This document shows positions 18,080 through 30,902 of a stretch of 64,000 bases of DNA, in pieces. Within the stretch, counting starts at the first letter, position 1. Every line of letters begins with the position of its first letter. The notes beneath the pieces were generated by a model. It made no database searches. It was not told where the DNA came from and saw only the letters and a list, made by a program, of their open reading frames with translations. Made by a program: the position numbers and the translations under genes. This DNA comes from Methylobacter sp. S3L5C (GTDB lineage Bacteria > Pseudomonadota > Gammaproteobacteria > Methylococcales > Methylomonadaceae): positions 2,480,001 to 2,544,000 of the forward strand of contig NZ_CP076024.1 in the NCBI RefSeq assembly GCF_022788635.1. Reading direction: 5' to 3'.

Positions 18080-18223
18080 ACGGCAATCAAGGTGTCTCTG
18101 ATAAAATAAGTGGGTATAAAAAGCCAGCAGGTTTCAAGATGAGACAGTTTGATTTGTATTGCTTTGTAATTGCAGTTATCTTTAACCTAACCTAACATAT
18201 ATAGAATAATAAGGAGAAATCGG

Positions 18224-18466
18224 ATGTCAAAAAGTCAAAATTTGCAGGATAGTTTTTTAAATACTCTGAGAAAAGAACATACCCCTGTGTCAATTTTTCT
18301 TGTTAACGGTATAAAATTACAAGGAAAAGTCGATTCATTTGATCAATATGTCATTATGCTGAAAAATACTATTAGTCAGATGGTTTACAAGCACGCTATT
18401 TCAACTATCGTACCCAGTAAATCTGTAAAAATTATACGTGACGACGAAGTTGCCAGTGACGAGTGA
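18224..18466 (+). CDS. hfq: RNA chaperone Hfq
   Basis: Sm-fold RNA chaperone that pairs small RNAs with mRNAs. 80 residues, starting [20 protein letters not shown]. Sm1 is [20 protein letters not shown] and Sm2 ends [14 protein letters not shown], as in E. coli Hfq; the key Q8, D9, F42-equivalent and K/H residues are present. The C-terminal tail is very short ([11 protein letters not shown]), acidic, and lacks the long extension of E. coli. A strong AAGGAG precedes the ATG. It lies upstream of hflX, the usual hfq-hflX-hflK-hflC order. Confidence 0.97.
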   Translation: MSKSQNLQDSFLNTLRKEHTPVSIFLVNGIKLQGKVDSFDQYVIMLKNTISQMVYKHAISTIVPSKSVKIIRDDEVASDE

Positions 18467-18657
18467 AAGTGCCTGATTGCCAAGGAATGATAATTTTATA
18501 ACTTGTACACCTTGACTGATTTTTTATTAGTTTTGTATTTTGCTTCTGCATCCTTGCAGCTGTTTTTTAAGTATAAAAACCCGAGATAAAAGTGTCCAAG
18601 TTACTTTGTTCCTATCCCAAAATAGTTTTTTTATAGACATCATTATGGAGTATTTTA

Positions 18658-19929
18658 TTGTTTGATCGTCCAGATTCTGCAGGTGAACGAGCTGTACTTG
18701 TTCATCTAACCTTTCGTTCCGGCCAGGAAGATCTTTTAGAGTTAAAAGAATTGGCTAAATCAGCCGGAACTGATCCTGTTTTTGTTATCACCGGCAGTCG
18801 AAAACGTCCTGACTCAAAATATTTTGTCGGCAAAGGTAAGCTTGAAGAACTTAAGGCGGCGGTAGAAGAGCACTCTGCAGACGTTGTTTTATTCAATCAC
18901 CCGCTTGCTCCCAGTCAGGAAAGGAATCTCGAAGGCGCTTTGGGTGTTAGGGTTGTTGACAGAAACGGACTTATTCTTGATATATTTGCTCAGCGAGCGC
19001 AATCCTTTGAAGGTAAGCTTCAGGTTGAATTGGCGCAGTTAAAACACTTGTCAACACGTCTCGTCAGAGGTTGGACGCATTTGGAACGCCAAAAAGGCGG
19101 TATTGGTCTGCGTGGTCCTGGTGAAACCCAGTTAGAGACCGATAGGCGCCTATTAGGTTTGCGTATTAAGCAAATTCAGCAACGTCTGGATAAAGTTGAC
19201 AAGCAACGGCATCAAGGCCGTAGTAAAAGAAAAAAAGCTGAAGTTCCTTCTGTTTCATTGGTGGGTTACACCAATGCGGGTAAATCCACTTTGTTTAACA
19301 CGCTTACCGGCGCAGATATATATACTGCAGATAAGCTGTTTGCTACTTTGGATCCCACTTTACGTAGCTGTCAACTGCCTAATAGCAGTGAGATTGTGCT
19401 TGCTGATACGGTAGGTTTTATTCGTCATTTACCTCATGAATTGGTAGCAGCATTCAAATCGACGTTACAGGAAGCCAGTGAAGCAGATTTATTACTGCAC
19501 GTTATTGATGCTAACAGCGATGACAGGGATGAGATTATTCATCAAGTTCATCAGGTTCTGGAAGATATAGGTGCAGATACAGTCAGGCAAATTGAAATTT
19601 TTAATAAAATAGATTTACTGGATAATATTCTCCCTCACATTGATAGGGATGATGCCGGTAATCCGGTTAGAGTCTGGCTATCTGCTGAAACGGGAGCAGG
19701 TGTTGAACTGCTTTATCAAGTCTTGGCGGAATTATTTTCGATTACTAAAGTTAAGCGTCGCTGCTTTTTACGACCCGATCAAGGTAATATCAGGGCAAAA
19801 TTATTTACTTGCGCAAAAATAATTGACGAGCATATTGATGAGTTCGGTGCCAATGAATTAGTTGTTGAAATTGATGTAAGGTATCTGGGGTTGTTAAAAG
19901 AAGTGAAAATCGAAGAAACGAATGAGTAA
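18658..19929 (+). CDS. hflX: Ribosome-associated GTPase HflX
   Basis: GTPase of 423 residues that splits stalled or hibernating ribosomes. The N-terminal HflX domain begins MFDRPDSAGERAVLVHL. Next comes the glycine-rich linker KGGIGLRGPGETQLETDRR, then the G domain with G1 GYTNAGKST (about 204), G3 DTVGF and G4 NKID. The start codon is TTG, supported by GGAG upstream and by alignment of the conserved MFDR with E. coli HflX. It lies between hfq and hflK on the same strand. Confidence 0.96.
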   Translation: MFDRPDSAGERAVLVHLTFRSGQEDLLELKELAKSAGTDPVFVITGSRKRPDSKYFVGKGKLEELKAAVEEHSADVVLFNHPLAPSQERNLEGALGVRVVDRNGLILDIFAQRAQSFEGKLQVELAQLKHLSTRLVRGWTHLERQKGGIGLRGPGETQLETDRRLLGLRIKQIQQRLDKVDKQRHQGRSKRKKAEVPSVSLVGYTNAGKSTLFNTLTGADIYTADKLFATLDPTLRSCQLPNSSEIVLADTVGFIRHLPHELVAAFKSTLQEASEADLLLHVIDANSDDRDEIIHQVHQVLEDIGADTVRQIEIFNKIDLLDNILPHIDRDDAGNPVRVWLSAETGAGVELLYQVLAELFSITKVKRRCFLRPDQGNIRAKLFTCAKIIDEHIDEFGANELVVEIDVRYLGLLKEVKIEETNE

Positions 19930-20063
19930 ACCAGTCAAGCTAAATTCGTCAGTTTTTAGTATTGAACGGTGTACTTTTTTCATTTTTTAAGAAATTTACG
20001 ATAGAATATCAATAAACATCCTGCGGGATGAATTAATTAAGTTATCCAATATGGAGTGTAAAT

Positions 20064-21290
20064 ATGTCGTGGAATGAGCCTGGCAACGATAAGAAAGATC
20101 CTTGGAGTGGACGAGGTGACCAGAAAGGACCGCCCGATTTAGATGAAGCAATACGCTCATTGCAAGAGAAATTAGGTAAGTTTTTTGGTGGTGGCAACGG
20201 TGGCAACGGTGACAATGAAGGCTCCCCCAGAAATTTCTCTCCAGGTGCATCAATGAAAAGCCTGGGTTTTCTTGCTGGCGGTGCTGTTATTTTATGGGGC
20301 TTAAGCGGATTTTATATCGTTGATGAAGGTAACCATGGCGTTGAAACGCGATTTGGTAAATATATTGCTACTACACAGTCTGGTTTAAATTGGCACTTAC
20401 CTACACCTATTGAACGGGTTGATATTGTCAATGTAAAACAACAACGCTTTATCGAAGTGGGGTATCGAAACAGTGGCGGAGATCAAGTGACTGCGGTGTC
20501 CAAAGAAGCCTTGATGTTGACCAAAGACGAAAATTATGTCGATGTTCGTCTGGCTGTTCAATACCAGGTTAAAGATGCCAAAGAATTTATCTTTAATGTG
20601 GTCAATCCTTCGAATACGTTAAAGCAAGTTACTGAAAGTGCACTGCGTGGTGTCGTTGGTAGTAGTACGATGGACTTTGTTTTAACCCAAGGTCGTAGTG
20701 AAGTTGTGACGCTAATCAGAAAAGAAATTCAGTTAGTCATGGATAGCTATCAATCAGGTATTCAGGTGACCAGTGTCAATTTACAGGATGCTCAACCCCC
20801 GGAACAGGTCCAAAACGCTTTTGAAGATGCCATCAAGGCACGCGAAGATCAGCAGCGTTTGATTAACGAAGCAGAAGCTTATTCTAATGACGTTGTACCT
20901 AAGGCGCGTGGTGGTGCTGCCAGAAAGTTGCAGGAAGCTGAAGGTTATAAAGAACAAGTCATTGCTCAGGCTGAAGGTGAATCAAGCCGGTTTACCAAAT
21001 TACTTGCCGAGTATGTTAAAGCGCCCGATGTGACACGTAAACGTCTTTATATAGAATCAATGGAAAGCGTATTGGCTCAAACAAGTAAGGTTTTAGTTGA
21101 TGTTAAAGGGGGCAATAATTTACTTTATTTACCGCTGGATAAAATGATGCAAAATCAATCTTTATCGCAACTATCAAACATGAATTCACAGTCAGGGAGT
21201 GTCGATCAACCTCAGTCCCAACCGACTGTGGTACAAGAGCAAGCTGTTGAGCGCGCTTCAACTCGTAGCCGTGATGCAAGGGGACGCTAA
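20064..21290 (+). CDS. hflK: FtsH-associated membrane protein HflK
   Basis: SPFH/stomatin-family protein that forms a large cage with HflC around the FtsH protease in the inner membrane. 408 residues: a Gly/Asn-rich cytoplasmic N-terminus (FFGGGNGGNGDNEG), one membrane helix (GFLAGGAVILWGLSGFYIV, about 72-90), the SPFH domain (DEGNHGVETRFGKY onward) and an Ala/Glu-rich coiled coil (AEAYSNDVVPKARG, EGYKEQVIAQAEGES). The tail is Gln/Ser-rich. Its stop overlaps the start of hflC by one base (TAATG), so the pair is coupled. Confidence 0.96.
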   Translation: MSWNEPGNDKKDPWSGRGDQKGPPDLDEAIRSLQEKLGKFFGGGNGGNGDNEGSPRNFSPGASMKSLGFLAGGAVILWGLSGFYIVDEGNHGVETRFGKYIATTQSGLNWHLPTPIERVDIVNVKQQRFIEVGYRNSGGDQVTAVSKEALMLTKDENYVDVRLAVQYQVKDAKEFIFNVVNPSNTLKQVTESALRGVVGSSTMDFVLTQGRSEVVTLIRKEIQLVMDSYQSGIQVTSVNLQDAQPPEQVQNAFEDAIKAREDQQRLINEAEAYSNDVVPKARGGAARKLQEAEGYKEQVIAQAEGESSRFTKLLAEYVKAPDVTRKRLYIESMESVLAQTSKVLVDVKGGNNLLYLPLDKMMQNQSLSQLSNMNSQSGSVDQPQSQPTVVQEQAVERASTRSRDARGR

Positions 21291-22144
21291 TGATACAGAA
21301 TAAACTTTTGGTAGGCTTGGCTGCATTGGTGCTGGTTGGCATGATGTGTGTGTTTTCCGTTAATCAAACTGAAAAAGCAATTAAATTTCGTTTAGGTGAG
21401 ATCGTAAAAAATGACTACGAGCCTGGACTACATTTTAAAGTACCTTTTATCAATAACGTCAAGAAATTTGATGCTCGTATTCAAACGATGGATGCCAAGC
21501 CTGAGCGGTTTTTAACGGCTGAAAAGAAGAATGTTATTGTTGATTCTTTTGTTAAATGGCGGATTGGTAATGTAACCACTTTTTATACTACCGTTGCCGG
21601 TGATATCGATCAGGCTAATTTACGTTTGGATCAAATTATTAAAGATGCCTTTCGGAGTGAATTTAGTAAACGTAATATCAAGCAACTGCTGTCAACTGAT
21701 CGTAGTGCCATCCGCGATATATTAACGAATAACTCCAAGGCTGTTGCTGCGTCTTTAGGCATGGAGATTGTTGATGTTCAGGTAATGCGTATTGATTTGC
21801 CACCTGATGTCAGTAGTTCAGTATTCCGAAGAATGGAAGCCGAGCGTGAGCGTGTCGCTCGTGAGTTCCGTTCACAAGGCTCAGAAGCTGCAGAAAGAAT
21901 TCGTGCTGATGCCGACAGGCAGCGTGTTGTTACGCTGGCTAATGCCTTTCGTGATTCAGAAATACTGCGTGGTGAAGGTGATGCAATATCTGCCGATATT
22001 TATGCCAAGGCTTATGGTGCGGATACTGAATTTTTTACTTTTTATCGAAGCTTAAATGCCTACAAGAAAACTTTCTCCAGTTCAAGTATGATGGTCCTTG
22101 ATCCTGATTCTGATTTCTTTCAGTATTTTAAGAAACAAAAGTAG
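21290..22144 (+). CDS. hflC: FtsH-associated membrane protein HflC
   Basis: Partner of HflK, 284 residues. N-terminal signal-anchor helix (LLVGLAALVLVGMMCVFSV) followed by an SPFH domain (NQTEKAIKFRLGEIV) and a coiled coil with MEAERERVAREFRSQGSEAA. Full length for the family. It starts at the hflK stop and is followed by two tandem stem-loops, which close the hflKC transcript before hisZ. Confidence 0.96.
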   Translation: MIQNKLLVGLAALVLVGMMCVFSVNQTEKAIKFRLGEIVKNDYEPGLHFKVPFINNVKKFDARIQTMDAKPERFLTAEKKNVIVDSFVKWRIGNVTTFYTTVAGDIDQANLRLDQIIKDAFRSEFSKRNIKQLLSTDRSAIRDILTNNSKAVAASLGMEIVDVQVMRIDLPPDVSSSVFRRMEAERERVAREFRSQGSEAAERIRADADRQRVVTLANAFRDSEILRGEGDAISADIYAKAYGADTEFFTFYRSLNAYKKTFSSSSMMVLDPDSDFFQYFKKQK

Positions 22145-22152
22145 CTATAAAT

Positions 22153-22221
22153 ATTGGGTTATTCTAAGGTAACCCAATCTGTATTTTGAAATATAAAAAC
22201 GCTCCGCTTGCGGGGCGTTTT
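22153..22221 (+). terminator. Tandem stem-loops between hflC and hisZ
   Basis: First, a perfect 9-bp stem ATTGGGTTA / TAACCCAAT at 22153-22178. Second, a GC-rich hairpin AAAACGCTCCGC TT GCGGGGCGTTTT at 22196-22221, followed by GTTT. The second has the form of a rho-independent terminator. It ends only 6 bases before a possible GTG start of hisZ and 21 before its ATG. Confidence 0.8.
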
Positions 22222-22242
22222 GTTTGAGTGGACACACAAAAC

Positions 22243-24739
<2,497 letters not shown>

Positions 24740-25177
24740 TTGAACGGGTTTTAATTAGTCGGTTGGATAATTAGTAACATATTGACTTTCCAATCGAATT
24801 TTCAAGGGCAGGCAAAGCATTGTCTGTCCTTAGATTCAGTAATATTTTAATCTTAGTCAAAAATAGTTATCTGAAAAAATAGTAATCAGGTAATAAAATC
24901 AGATTTGTTTATCTGTTGGAAGGCTTTTCGCGTAGATATTGAACGCCGGATAGTGTTCCATAATTCCGGCTATAATGATCAGGCAGAAAAGTACTTGATG
25001 CATTACTTGAGATTGAATATGCCTTGCATGCTTTGGAAATTAAGGTGTTTACGGAAGGTTCTACGCACTTGATTAATTCAGTAGTTCCTATAAATAATTG
25101 GTCGGCTTTACTCTGCCAGTTTCACTAATCAAGTCTTACAATGACCAAAATTTAATTTTGGTCTGGTCGTTTTTTAA
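24740..25177. other. Gap after purA with one hairpin
   Basis: No gene is seen in about 440 bases. A weak stem (AAGGGCAG / CTGTCCTT) around 24806-24833 may end purA. A perfect 8-bp stem, GACCAAAA / TTTTGGTC (25143-25163), followed by CTGGTCG and six T, is a plausible terminator just before the phosphatase gene. Confidence 0.4.
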
Positions 25178-25189
25178 GTGGGTATATTC

Positions 25190-25690
25190 ATGGAAAAAAT
25201 AAAAGTTCTTTTTGTTTGTATGGGCAATATTTGCCGATCACCGACTGCTGAAGGCGTTTTTGCAAAGCAACTTAAAGAACAAAATTTAGAAAATTATTTT
25301 GTTATCGATTCAGCGGGCACTCATGCGCATCATATTGCAGAATCGCCTGACTTTCGTGCCCAACAGGCAGCTTTGGGGCGGGGTATTGAGCTTGCTCATT
25401 TACGTGCAAGAAAAGTTATTATGGGTGATTTTGAAGATTTTGATTTCTTGTTGGTCATGGATGATGATAACCATGCTGCGCTGATGAATGCTTGCCCTGA
25501 TGAATATAAAGGCAAAATCAGTTATTTTCTTGATTTCGCTCCGCAGTTGACGACAAGGGAAGTGCCTGATCCTTACTTTGGCGGAAAGTATGGTTTTGAG
25601 CATGTGCTGGATTTGACAGAGGCAGCTTCTGCAGGGTTTTTAATGAAGTTACGGCAAGCAGGACGCTTAAATGAAAAAATTAACCAATAA
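25190..25690 (+). CDS. Low-molecular-weight protein tyrosine phosphatase
   Basis: Cytosolic phosphatase of about 166 residues. The P-loop CMGNICRSPT (Cys10 nucleophile, Arg16) lies at the N-terminus and the general-acid loop DPYFGGKYGFEHVLDL near the C-terminus, the normal layout. Such enzymes dephosphorylate tyrosine kinases of capsule export or arginine/tyrosine-phosphorylated proteins; no kinase or exopolysaccharide gene is near. A GTG four codons upstream (25178) is open, but ATG 25190 gives the family-typical MEKIKVLFVCMGN start. It is 9 bases ahead of the dienelactone hydrolase gene, probably one operon. Confidence 0.93.
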   Translation: MEKIKVLFVCMGNICRSPTAEGVFAKQLKEQNLENYFVIDSAGTHAHHIAESPDFRAQQAALGRGIELAHLRARKVIMGDFEDFDFLLVMDDDNHAALMNACPDEYKGKISYFLDFAPQLTTREVPDPYFGGKYGFEHVLDLTEAASAGFLMKLRQAGRLNEKINQ

Positions 25691-25699
25691 GGTGGCGTG

Positions 25700-26419
25700 A
25701 TGGCAATTATATCTAATACTGTTGGGTATATGGATGGTGATGTGTTGTTGGAGGCTTTTTTTGCTTTTGATGATTCGTTCACTGGCCGTAGACCTGCTGT
25801 TTTAATAAACCATAGCTGGGTCGGCAGAGATAATTTTGTCGACGAAAAAGCCAAGAAATTAGCGGCGTTAGGTTATGTCGGCTTTGCAGTTGATGTTTAT
25901 GGTAACGGTATCTTGGGTGCGGATGCCGAAGAAAATGCCAGGCTCATGCAACCTTTTATGGATGATCGGCAAATGTTGGCAAAGCGACTGCAGGCAGCGC
26001 TGTATGCAGTGAAATTATTACCTTGGGTTGATGATAGTAAGGTTGCTGCGATTGGTTTTTGTTTTGGCGGTTTGTGCTCGCTTGATTTGGCAAGAACAGG
26101 TGCAGATTTAAAAGGGGTGGTTAGTTTTCATGGCTTGTTAGGTGCGCCTGTCAATGCTTCTGGTAATGTTATCAAGGCAAAGGTGTTGGCTTTACACGGC
26201 CATGATGACCCCATGGTACCTGTTGAGCAAGTGCTTGCTTTTGAACAGGAAATGACACAGTCGGGTGTAGACTGGCAGTTACATGCCTTTGGCAATACCA
26301 TGCATGCATTTACCAATCCGGTTGCCAATAATCCTGATTTTGGCATGGTCTATCAGCCTGATGCAGACAGACGATCATGGCTAATGATGGAAAATTTCCT
26401 GACTGAAATTTTTGCTTAA
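25700..26419 (+). CDS. Dienelactone hydrolase family alpha/beta hydrolase
   Basis: Soluble hydrolase of 239 residues with a Cys-Asp-His triad: Cys in GFCFGGLCS (about 120), Asp in LHGHDDPMVP and His in GNTMHAFTNP, typical of the dienelactone hydrolase family. The natural substrate cannot be read from sequence; there are no aromatic-degradation genes nearby. The ATG at 25700 follows AAGGTGG and sits 9 bases after the phosphatase stop; the adjacent GTG (25697) is less likely. Confidence 0.9.
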   Translation: MAIISNTVGYMDGDVLLEAFFAFDDSFTGRRPAVLINHSWVGRDNFVDEKAKKLAALGYVGFAVDVYGNGILGADAEENARLMQPFMDDRQMLAKRLQAALYAVKLLPWVDDSKVAAIGFCFGGLCSLDLARTGADLKGVVSFHGLLGAPVNASGNVIKAKVLALHGHDDPMVPVEQVLAFEQEMTQSGVDWQLHAFGNTMHAFTNPVANNPDFGMVYQPDADRRSWLMMENFLTEIFA

Positions 26420-26788
26420 GTTATAAGAATTAAAAAACCAGTTGGTTAACGAGAGCAAAAAAAATGTTTTGAGGCGATGGTAAAGTTCGGGTAAAACTGC
26501 TCGGTGACAGAAAAATGCCGCAGATGACTTCATCCTGTTCAGGAATTTTCATTATCGGCCACTACACAGCCTATCAAATCAAAAAAGCCATTTTATAATC
26601 AGCAAATCTGTGGTGCATTAATTCTCATTTTTTAATAACCAGGTAGTTACAAGCCAGGAAAAGATTTAAACAGCTGCCAAGCTGTAAGTAATTATCAAAA
26701 AAGGTACTGGCTACGCAACATAATATGCTGATTTATTTCGTTTTTTTTCGTGGAAATAGGGTCCTTTTCAGGATAAAGCGTCAACATC
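26420..26788. other. Gap between the hydrolase gene and the gyrA promoter
   Basis: No gene is seen. A small perfect hairpin, ACAGCT GCCA AGCTGT, lies at 26670-26685. There are several A- and T-runs but no convincing terminator for the hydrolase gene. Confidence 0.3.
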
Positions 26789-26939
26789 TTCGACTCACTA
26801 TCGAGTATTTGGTATAATCTTGGTTTTATTTAAAGTCATATAGCCGCGCCTAACGAAAGGAATCGAGAATGGTGCAGTTGTTGTAGTCAAGAAACCATAC
26901 CGATACCTTGTTATCGGTACATTGTTTATATAGGGATCA
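26789..26939 (+). promoter_or_regulatory. gyrA promoter and structured leader
   Basis: TATAAT at 26813-26818 is a perfect -10; the -35 is weak (TTCGAC, 26789-26794, 18-bp spacer). The leader contains a five-codon ORF, MVQLL-stop (26869-26886), behind AAAGGAATCGAG, and then a perfect 8-bp hairpin, TACCGATA / TATCGGTA (26898-26919), which ends 20 bases before the gyrA ATG. A weak -35 is common for supercoiling-sensitive gyr promoters. A role for the mini-ORF and hairpin is speculative. Confidence 0.5.
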
Positions 26940-29615
26940 ATGTCAAACTTCGCTAAAGAAATTATTCCGGTCAATCTCGAAGACGAGATGAAACAGTCCT
27001 ATCTCGATTACGCCATGAGCGTTATCGTTGGTCGCGCACTCCCCGATGTCAGAGATGGCCTTAAACCAGTGCATCGTCGTGTGTTATATGCGATGAGTGA
27101 GTTAGGTAACGATTGGAACAAGCCTTACAAAAAATCAGCACGTATTGTCGGTGATGTTATTGGTAAATACCATCCCCATGGCGATACCGCAGTTTATGAC
27201 ACTATGGTTCGTATGGCTCAGTCTTTTTCAATGCGCTACATGCTGGTTGACGGGCAGGGCAATTTCGGCTCGGTTGATGGTGATCCACCCGCAGCGATGC
27301 GTTATACGGAAGTGCGTATGGCAAAAATCGCTCATGAGTTGCTGGCAGACCTTGATAAAGAGACGGTTAATTTTATCCCTAACTATGATGAGTCAGAAAT
27401 ACAGCCGGAAGTATTACCCACTCGTGTACCAAACTTATTGGTTAACGGCTCATCAGGTATTGCTGTAGGTATGGCTACCAATATACCGCCACATAATATG
27501 AATGAAGTGGTTAGTGCCTGTTTGGCAATGATTGACAAGCCGGATGTCACTATTGATGATTTAATGACTTATATCCCGGGTCCTGACTTTCCTACTGCCG
27601 GATTTATTAATGGTGCTGCCGGTATTTATAATGCTTATACCACCGGACGCGGCAAGATTTATCTACGCGCACGTTGTCATTTTGAGAATATAGGCGATAG
27701 TAGTCGACAAGCTATTATCACCACAGAATTACCTTATCAGGTTAACAAGGCGAGGTTACTTGAGAAAATTGCCGAGTTGGTTAAAGACGGCAAGCTTGAG
27801 GGTATTTCAGGTTTACGTGATGAGTCCGACAAAGACGGTATGCGCATGGTTGTTGAATTACGTCGTGGTGAAGTGCCCGAAGTCGTTTTAAACAACCTGT
27901 ATAAACAGACACAGTTTCAGACAGTTTTTGGTATTAATATGGTGGCCTTGCTGGATGGTCGCCCGCACTGTATGAATCTGAGGGAAATTATTAGTGCATT
28001 TATTAATCACCGACGCGAAATTGTTACTCGCAGAACGATTTTTAATTTGCGTCGTGCCCGCGAAAGAGCCCATATCTTGGAAGGTCTTGCTGTTGCTTTG
28101 GCTAATATTGATGTAATGATCGAACTGATCAAGACCTCCAGTAATCGCGAAGAAGCCAAGGTTGGACTGCTATCAAGAACCTGGGATGCAGGACTGGTTT
28201 CTACCTTGTTGGAAAGAGCCGATGCCACGCGGTCCAGACCGGAAGATCTGTCTGACGAGTTTGGTATATTTGAGGGTGTTTACCGTCTGTCCGAAACGCA
28301 GGCTCAGGCTATTCTTGATTTGCGTTTACATCGTTTAACCGGATTGGAACAGGACAAGATAGTCCAGGAATACAAGCTTTTACTTGAGCAAATTGATGAG
28401 TACTTGTTTATTTTGGGTAACGACACTCGTTTGATGGAGATTATCAGGGAAGAACTGGTCGCTATTAAAGACCAATATTCCGATCCACGGCGTACAGAAA
28501 TTATTCAGAATCAATTGGATTTATCAGAGCAGGATTTAATCACCGAAGAAGATATGGTCGTTACCATGTCCCATGAAGGTTATGTCAAGTCTCAGCCTTT
28601 GAGTGATTACAAGGCGCAGCGGCGTGGCGGACGAGGCAAATCAGCAACTGCTACCAAAGAGCTTGATTATGTTGACAAGCTGATTGTTGCCAATACTCAC
28701 GATATTATTTTATGTTTCTCTTCGTTGGGTAAAGTTTATTGGCTGAAAGTTTATCAATTGCCTGTTGCAAGCCGTGCGGCGAGAGGCAAGCCATTTGTTA
28801 ATTTATTGCCGCTGGGACAGGATGAGAAAATTAATGCCATTTTGCCTATCCGCGAATTTACAGATAACAAATTTATCTTTATGGCAACTTCAGCGGGTAC
28901 CGTTAAAAAGACTCCGTTAAAGGAGTTTGAGCGCCAACGCGCTACCGGCAAGATTGCTATCGATTTAAGGGAAGGCGATACTCTGGTGGGTGTTGCGGTA
29001 ACTGACGGCCAGCAAAATGTTTTATTGTTTGGCAGTACCGGTAAAGCGGTCTGTTTTAATGAAGCAGATGTGCGATCCATGGGCAGAACAGCTTCTGGAG
29101 TTCGAGGTATGCGCTTACACGAAGGACAGAGAATCATTTCCTTAATTATTGCTACTGAAGGCACGGTGCTGAATATTACCGAGAATGGTTATGGCAAGCG
29201 TACCAAGTTGGAAGAATTTACCTGCCATAAACGCGGCGGGCAGGGATTGATTGCCATACAAACATCGGAACGTAATGGTTCGGTAGTCGGTGCCGTATTG
29301 GTTAATGATAATGATGAGTTGATGTTGATTACCGATGGCGGCACTTTGGTACGTACCCGTGTTGATGGTATTTCAGTGGTCGGCAGAAATACTCAGGGCG
29401 TTACGATTATTCGTTTGGATAAAAAAGAAAAAGTCATTGGCGTTGATCGTATTGAAGGCTTGGCTGGCGAAGAGGATGATGATGACAGTGAAATTGATGA
29501 CGATGTCGACAGTGCATTGGTGGTTGGTGCAGTGTTGAATGATGACATCGATTCAGAAGATGATATACAGACAGGCGATGATTCAGGCGATAGCGACGAT
29601 GATGAATCTGAATAA
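26940..29615 (+). CDS. gyrA: DNA gyrase subunit A
   Basis: Catalytic subunit of type IIA topoisomerase, which introduces negative supercoils with GyrB. 891 residues (E. coli 875). The winged-helix/tower region has the quinolone-resistance segment [11 protein letters not shown] with Thr83 and Asp87 in E. coli numbering, and catalytic Tyr122 in AAMRYTE. The C-terminal beta-pinwheel carries the GyrA box QRRGGRGKS. It ends in a long acidic tail of about 50 residues dominated by Asp, Glu and Ser. Thr at position 83 occurs naturally in many species and need not mean resistance. A terminator follows; serC begins 175 bases on. Confidence 0.97.
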   Translation: MSNFAKEIIPVNLEDEMKQSYLDYAMSVIVGRALPDVRDGLKPVHRRVLYAMSELGNDWNKPYKKSARIVGDVIGKYHPHGDTAVYDTMVRMAQSFSMRYMLVDGQGNFGSVDGDPPAAMRYTEVRMAKIAHELLADLDKETVNFIPNYDESEIQPEVLPTRVPNLLVNGSSGIAVGMATNIPPHNMNEVVSACLAMIDKPDVTIDDLMTYIPGPDFPTAGFINGAAGIYNAYTTGRGKIYLRARCHFENIGDSSRQAIITTELPYQVNKARLLEKIAELVKDGKLEGISGLRDESDKDGMRMVVELRRGEVPEVVLNNLYKQTQFQTVFGINMVALLDGRPHCMNLREIISAFINHRREIVTRRTIFNLRRARERAHILEGLAVALANIDVMIELIKTSSNREEAKVGLLSRTWDAGLVSTLLERADATRSRPEDLSDEFGIFEGVYRLSETQAQAILDLRLHRLTGLEQDKIVQEYKLLLEQIDEYLFILGNDTRLMEIIREELVAIKDQYSDPRRTEIIQNQLDLSEQDLITEEDMVVTMSHEGYVKSQPLSDYKAQRRGGRGKSATATKELDYVDKLIVANTHDIILCFSSLGKVYWLKVYQLPVASRAARGKPFVNLLPLGQDEKINAILPIREFTDNKFIFMATSAGTVKKTPLKEFERQRATGKIAIDLREGDTLVGVAVTDGQQNVLLFGSTGKAVCFNEADVRSMGRTASGVRGMRLHEGQRIISLIIATEGTVLNITENGYGKRTKLEEFTCHKRGGQGLIAIQTSERNGSVVGAVLVNDNDELMLITDGGTLVRTRVDGISVVGRNTQGVTIIRLDKKEKVIGVDRIEGLAGEEDDDDSEIDDDVDSALVVGAVLNDDIDSEDDIQTGDDSGDSDDDESE

Positions 29616-29655
29616 GTTCCGGTCATAGGCAATATTCAGCTTCACGATTACAATT

Positions 29656-29689
29656 AAAAGGTGGGCAGTATTTTTTGCCCGCCTTTTTT
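29656..29689 (+). terminator. Rho-independent terminator of gyrA
   Basis: Stem AAAAGGTGGGCA / TGCCCGCCTTTT (one G-T pair) with an 8-base loop, running into six T at 29684-29689. It lies 40 bases after the gyrA stop. Confidence 0.88.
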
Positions 29690-29790
29690 ATCGATTATTC
29701 AGGCTGTAAATCGTGGGTAAAAAAGGATTGTCCTTACGCCTGCGCGGCTAAACTAATTTTTATTTTATAAATTTAACCAAGAGAAAAGTC

Positions 29791-30870
29791 ATGTCCAGAG
29801 TTTATAATTTTAGTGCGGGGCCATCAATATTCCCTGAATCGGTATTACAGCAAGCTCAACAAGAGTTATTGGAATGGCGTGATAGCGGCATGTCCGTGAT
29901 GGAAATGAGTCATCGAGGCAAGCATTTTTCGCTTATTGCCGAAGAATTGGAAAGTGATTTAAGAAGCTTGATGGCTGTTCCCGAGAATTATAAGGTGTTG
30001 TTTCTCCAAGGCGGTGCATCAGCACAGTTTTCATTAATACCACAAAATATTTTGAATGGTAAAGCTAAAGCCTGTTACCTGAATACCGGTGCATGGTCTG
30101 AAAAAGCCATTAAAGACGCCAAAAATTACTGTGATGTTATCGTGAGTGCGAGTTCCGAAGATACCCGGTTTACCAGTATTCCTGATGCCTCAACCTGGCT
30201 TTTGGACGAGCAGGCAGCTTATTTGCACTATACATCTAATGAAACCATTCATGGCGTAGAATTTCAAAATACTCCCAATGCCCATGGCCTGCCACTGGTG
30301 TCGGATATGTCATCCAATATTTTATCGCGTAAAGTTGATGTCAGTCAGTATGGTTTGATTTATGCGGGAACTCAAAAAAATATGGGGCCTGCAGGTGTTA
30401 CCGTGGTTATTATCAGGGATGATTTAATCGGACATGCGGATAAAACCACTCCTTCGGTATTTGACTACGCCGAGCAAGCTAAAAATCAATCCATGTTAAA
30501 TACACCGGCAACTTACAATTGGTATCTGGTTGGTCTGGTGCTCAAATGGGTAAAAGCCCAAGGTGGCGTCGAGGCTATCGAGCAGCTAAACATAGCCAAA
30601 GCGGTAAAATTGTATCAAGCCATTGATCAATCGGTTTTGTATTCCAATCCGGTAGACGTTTCCTGCCGTTCACGCATGAATGTGCCATTTATTCTGGCTG
30701 ATGAAAGCTTGGACAAGGCTTTTATTGTTTCGGCAGAAGCTAACGGATTATTTGAATTAAAAGGCCACCGTTCGGTGGGTGGCATGCGGGCAAGTATTTA
30801 CAATGCCATGCCGGAGTCTGGTGTACTGGCTTTAATTGATTTTATGGCTGAATTTGAACGTACTCACTAA
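29791..30870 (+). CDS. serC: Phosphoserine aminotransferase SerC
   Basis: PLP enzyme of 359 residues in serine (and pyridoxal phosphate) synthesis: 3-phosphohydroxypyruvate plus glutamate to phosphoserine. Starts MSRVYNFSAGPSIFPESVLQ. Has EMSHRGKHF, LFLQGGASAQFS, and Lys in YAGTQKNMGPAG, which forms the Schiff base with PLP. Ends with LKGHRSVGGMRASIYNAMP. It is the first gene of the serC-pheA-hisC-tyrA/aroA-cmk-rpsA run, an order known from other gammaproteobacteria such as Pseudomonas. Confidence 0.97.
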   Translation: MSRVYNFSAGPSIFPESVLQQAQQELLEWRDSGMSVMEMSHRGKHFSLIAEELESDLRSLMAVPENYKVLFLQGGASAQFSLIPQNILNGKAKACYLNTGAWSEKAIKDAKNYCDVIVSASSEDTRFTSIPDASTWLLDEQAAYLHYTSNETIHGVEFQNTPNAHGLPLVSDMSSNILSRKVDVSQYGLIYAGTQKNMGPAGVTVVIIRDDLIGHADKTTPSVFDYAEQAKNQSMLNTPATYNWYLVGLVLKWVKAQGGVEAIEQLNIAKAVKLYQAIDQSVLYSNPVDVSCRSRMNVPFILADESLDKAFIVSAEANGLFELKGHRSVGGMRASIYNAMPESGVLALIDFMAEFERTH

Positions 30871-30902
30871 ACGAAACCTTACAATATAGAGCAGTGGTAA
30901 AA

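Noticed and set aside
27174-27204. Thr at GyrA position 83, read as a quinolone-resistance change
   Set aside because: Thr83 is the natural residue in several gammaproteobacteria, and there is no wild-type sequence here for comparison.
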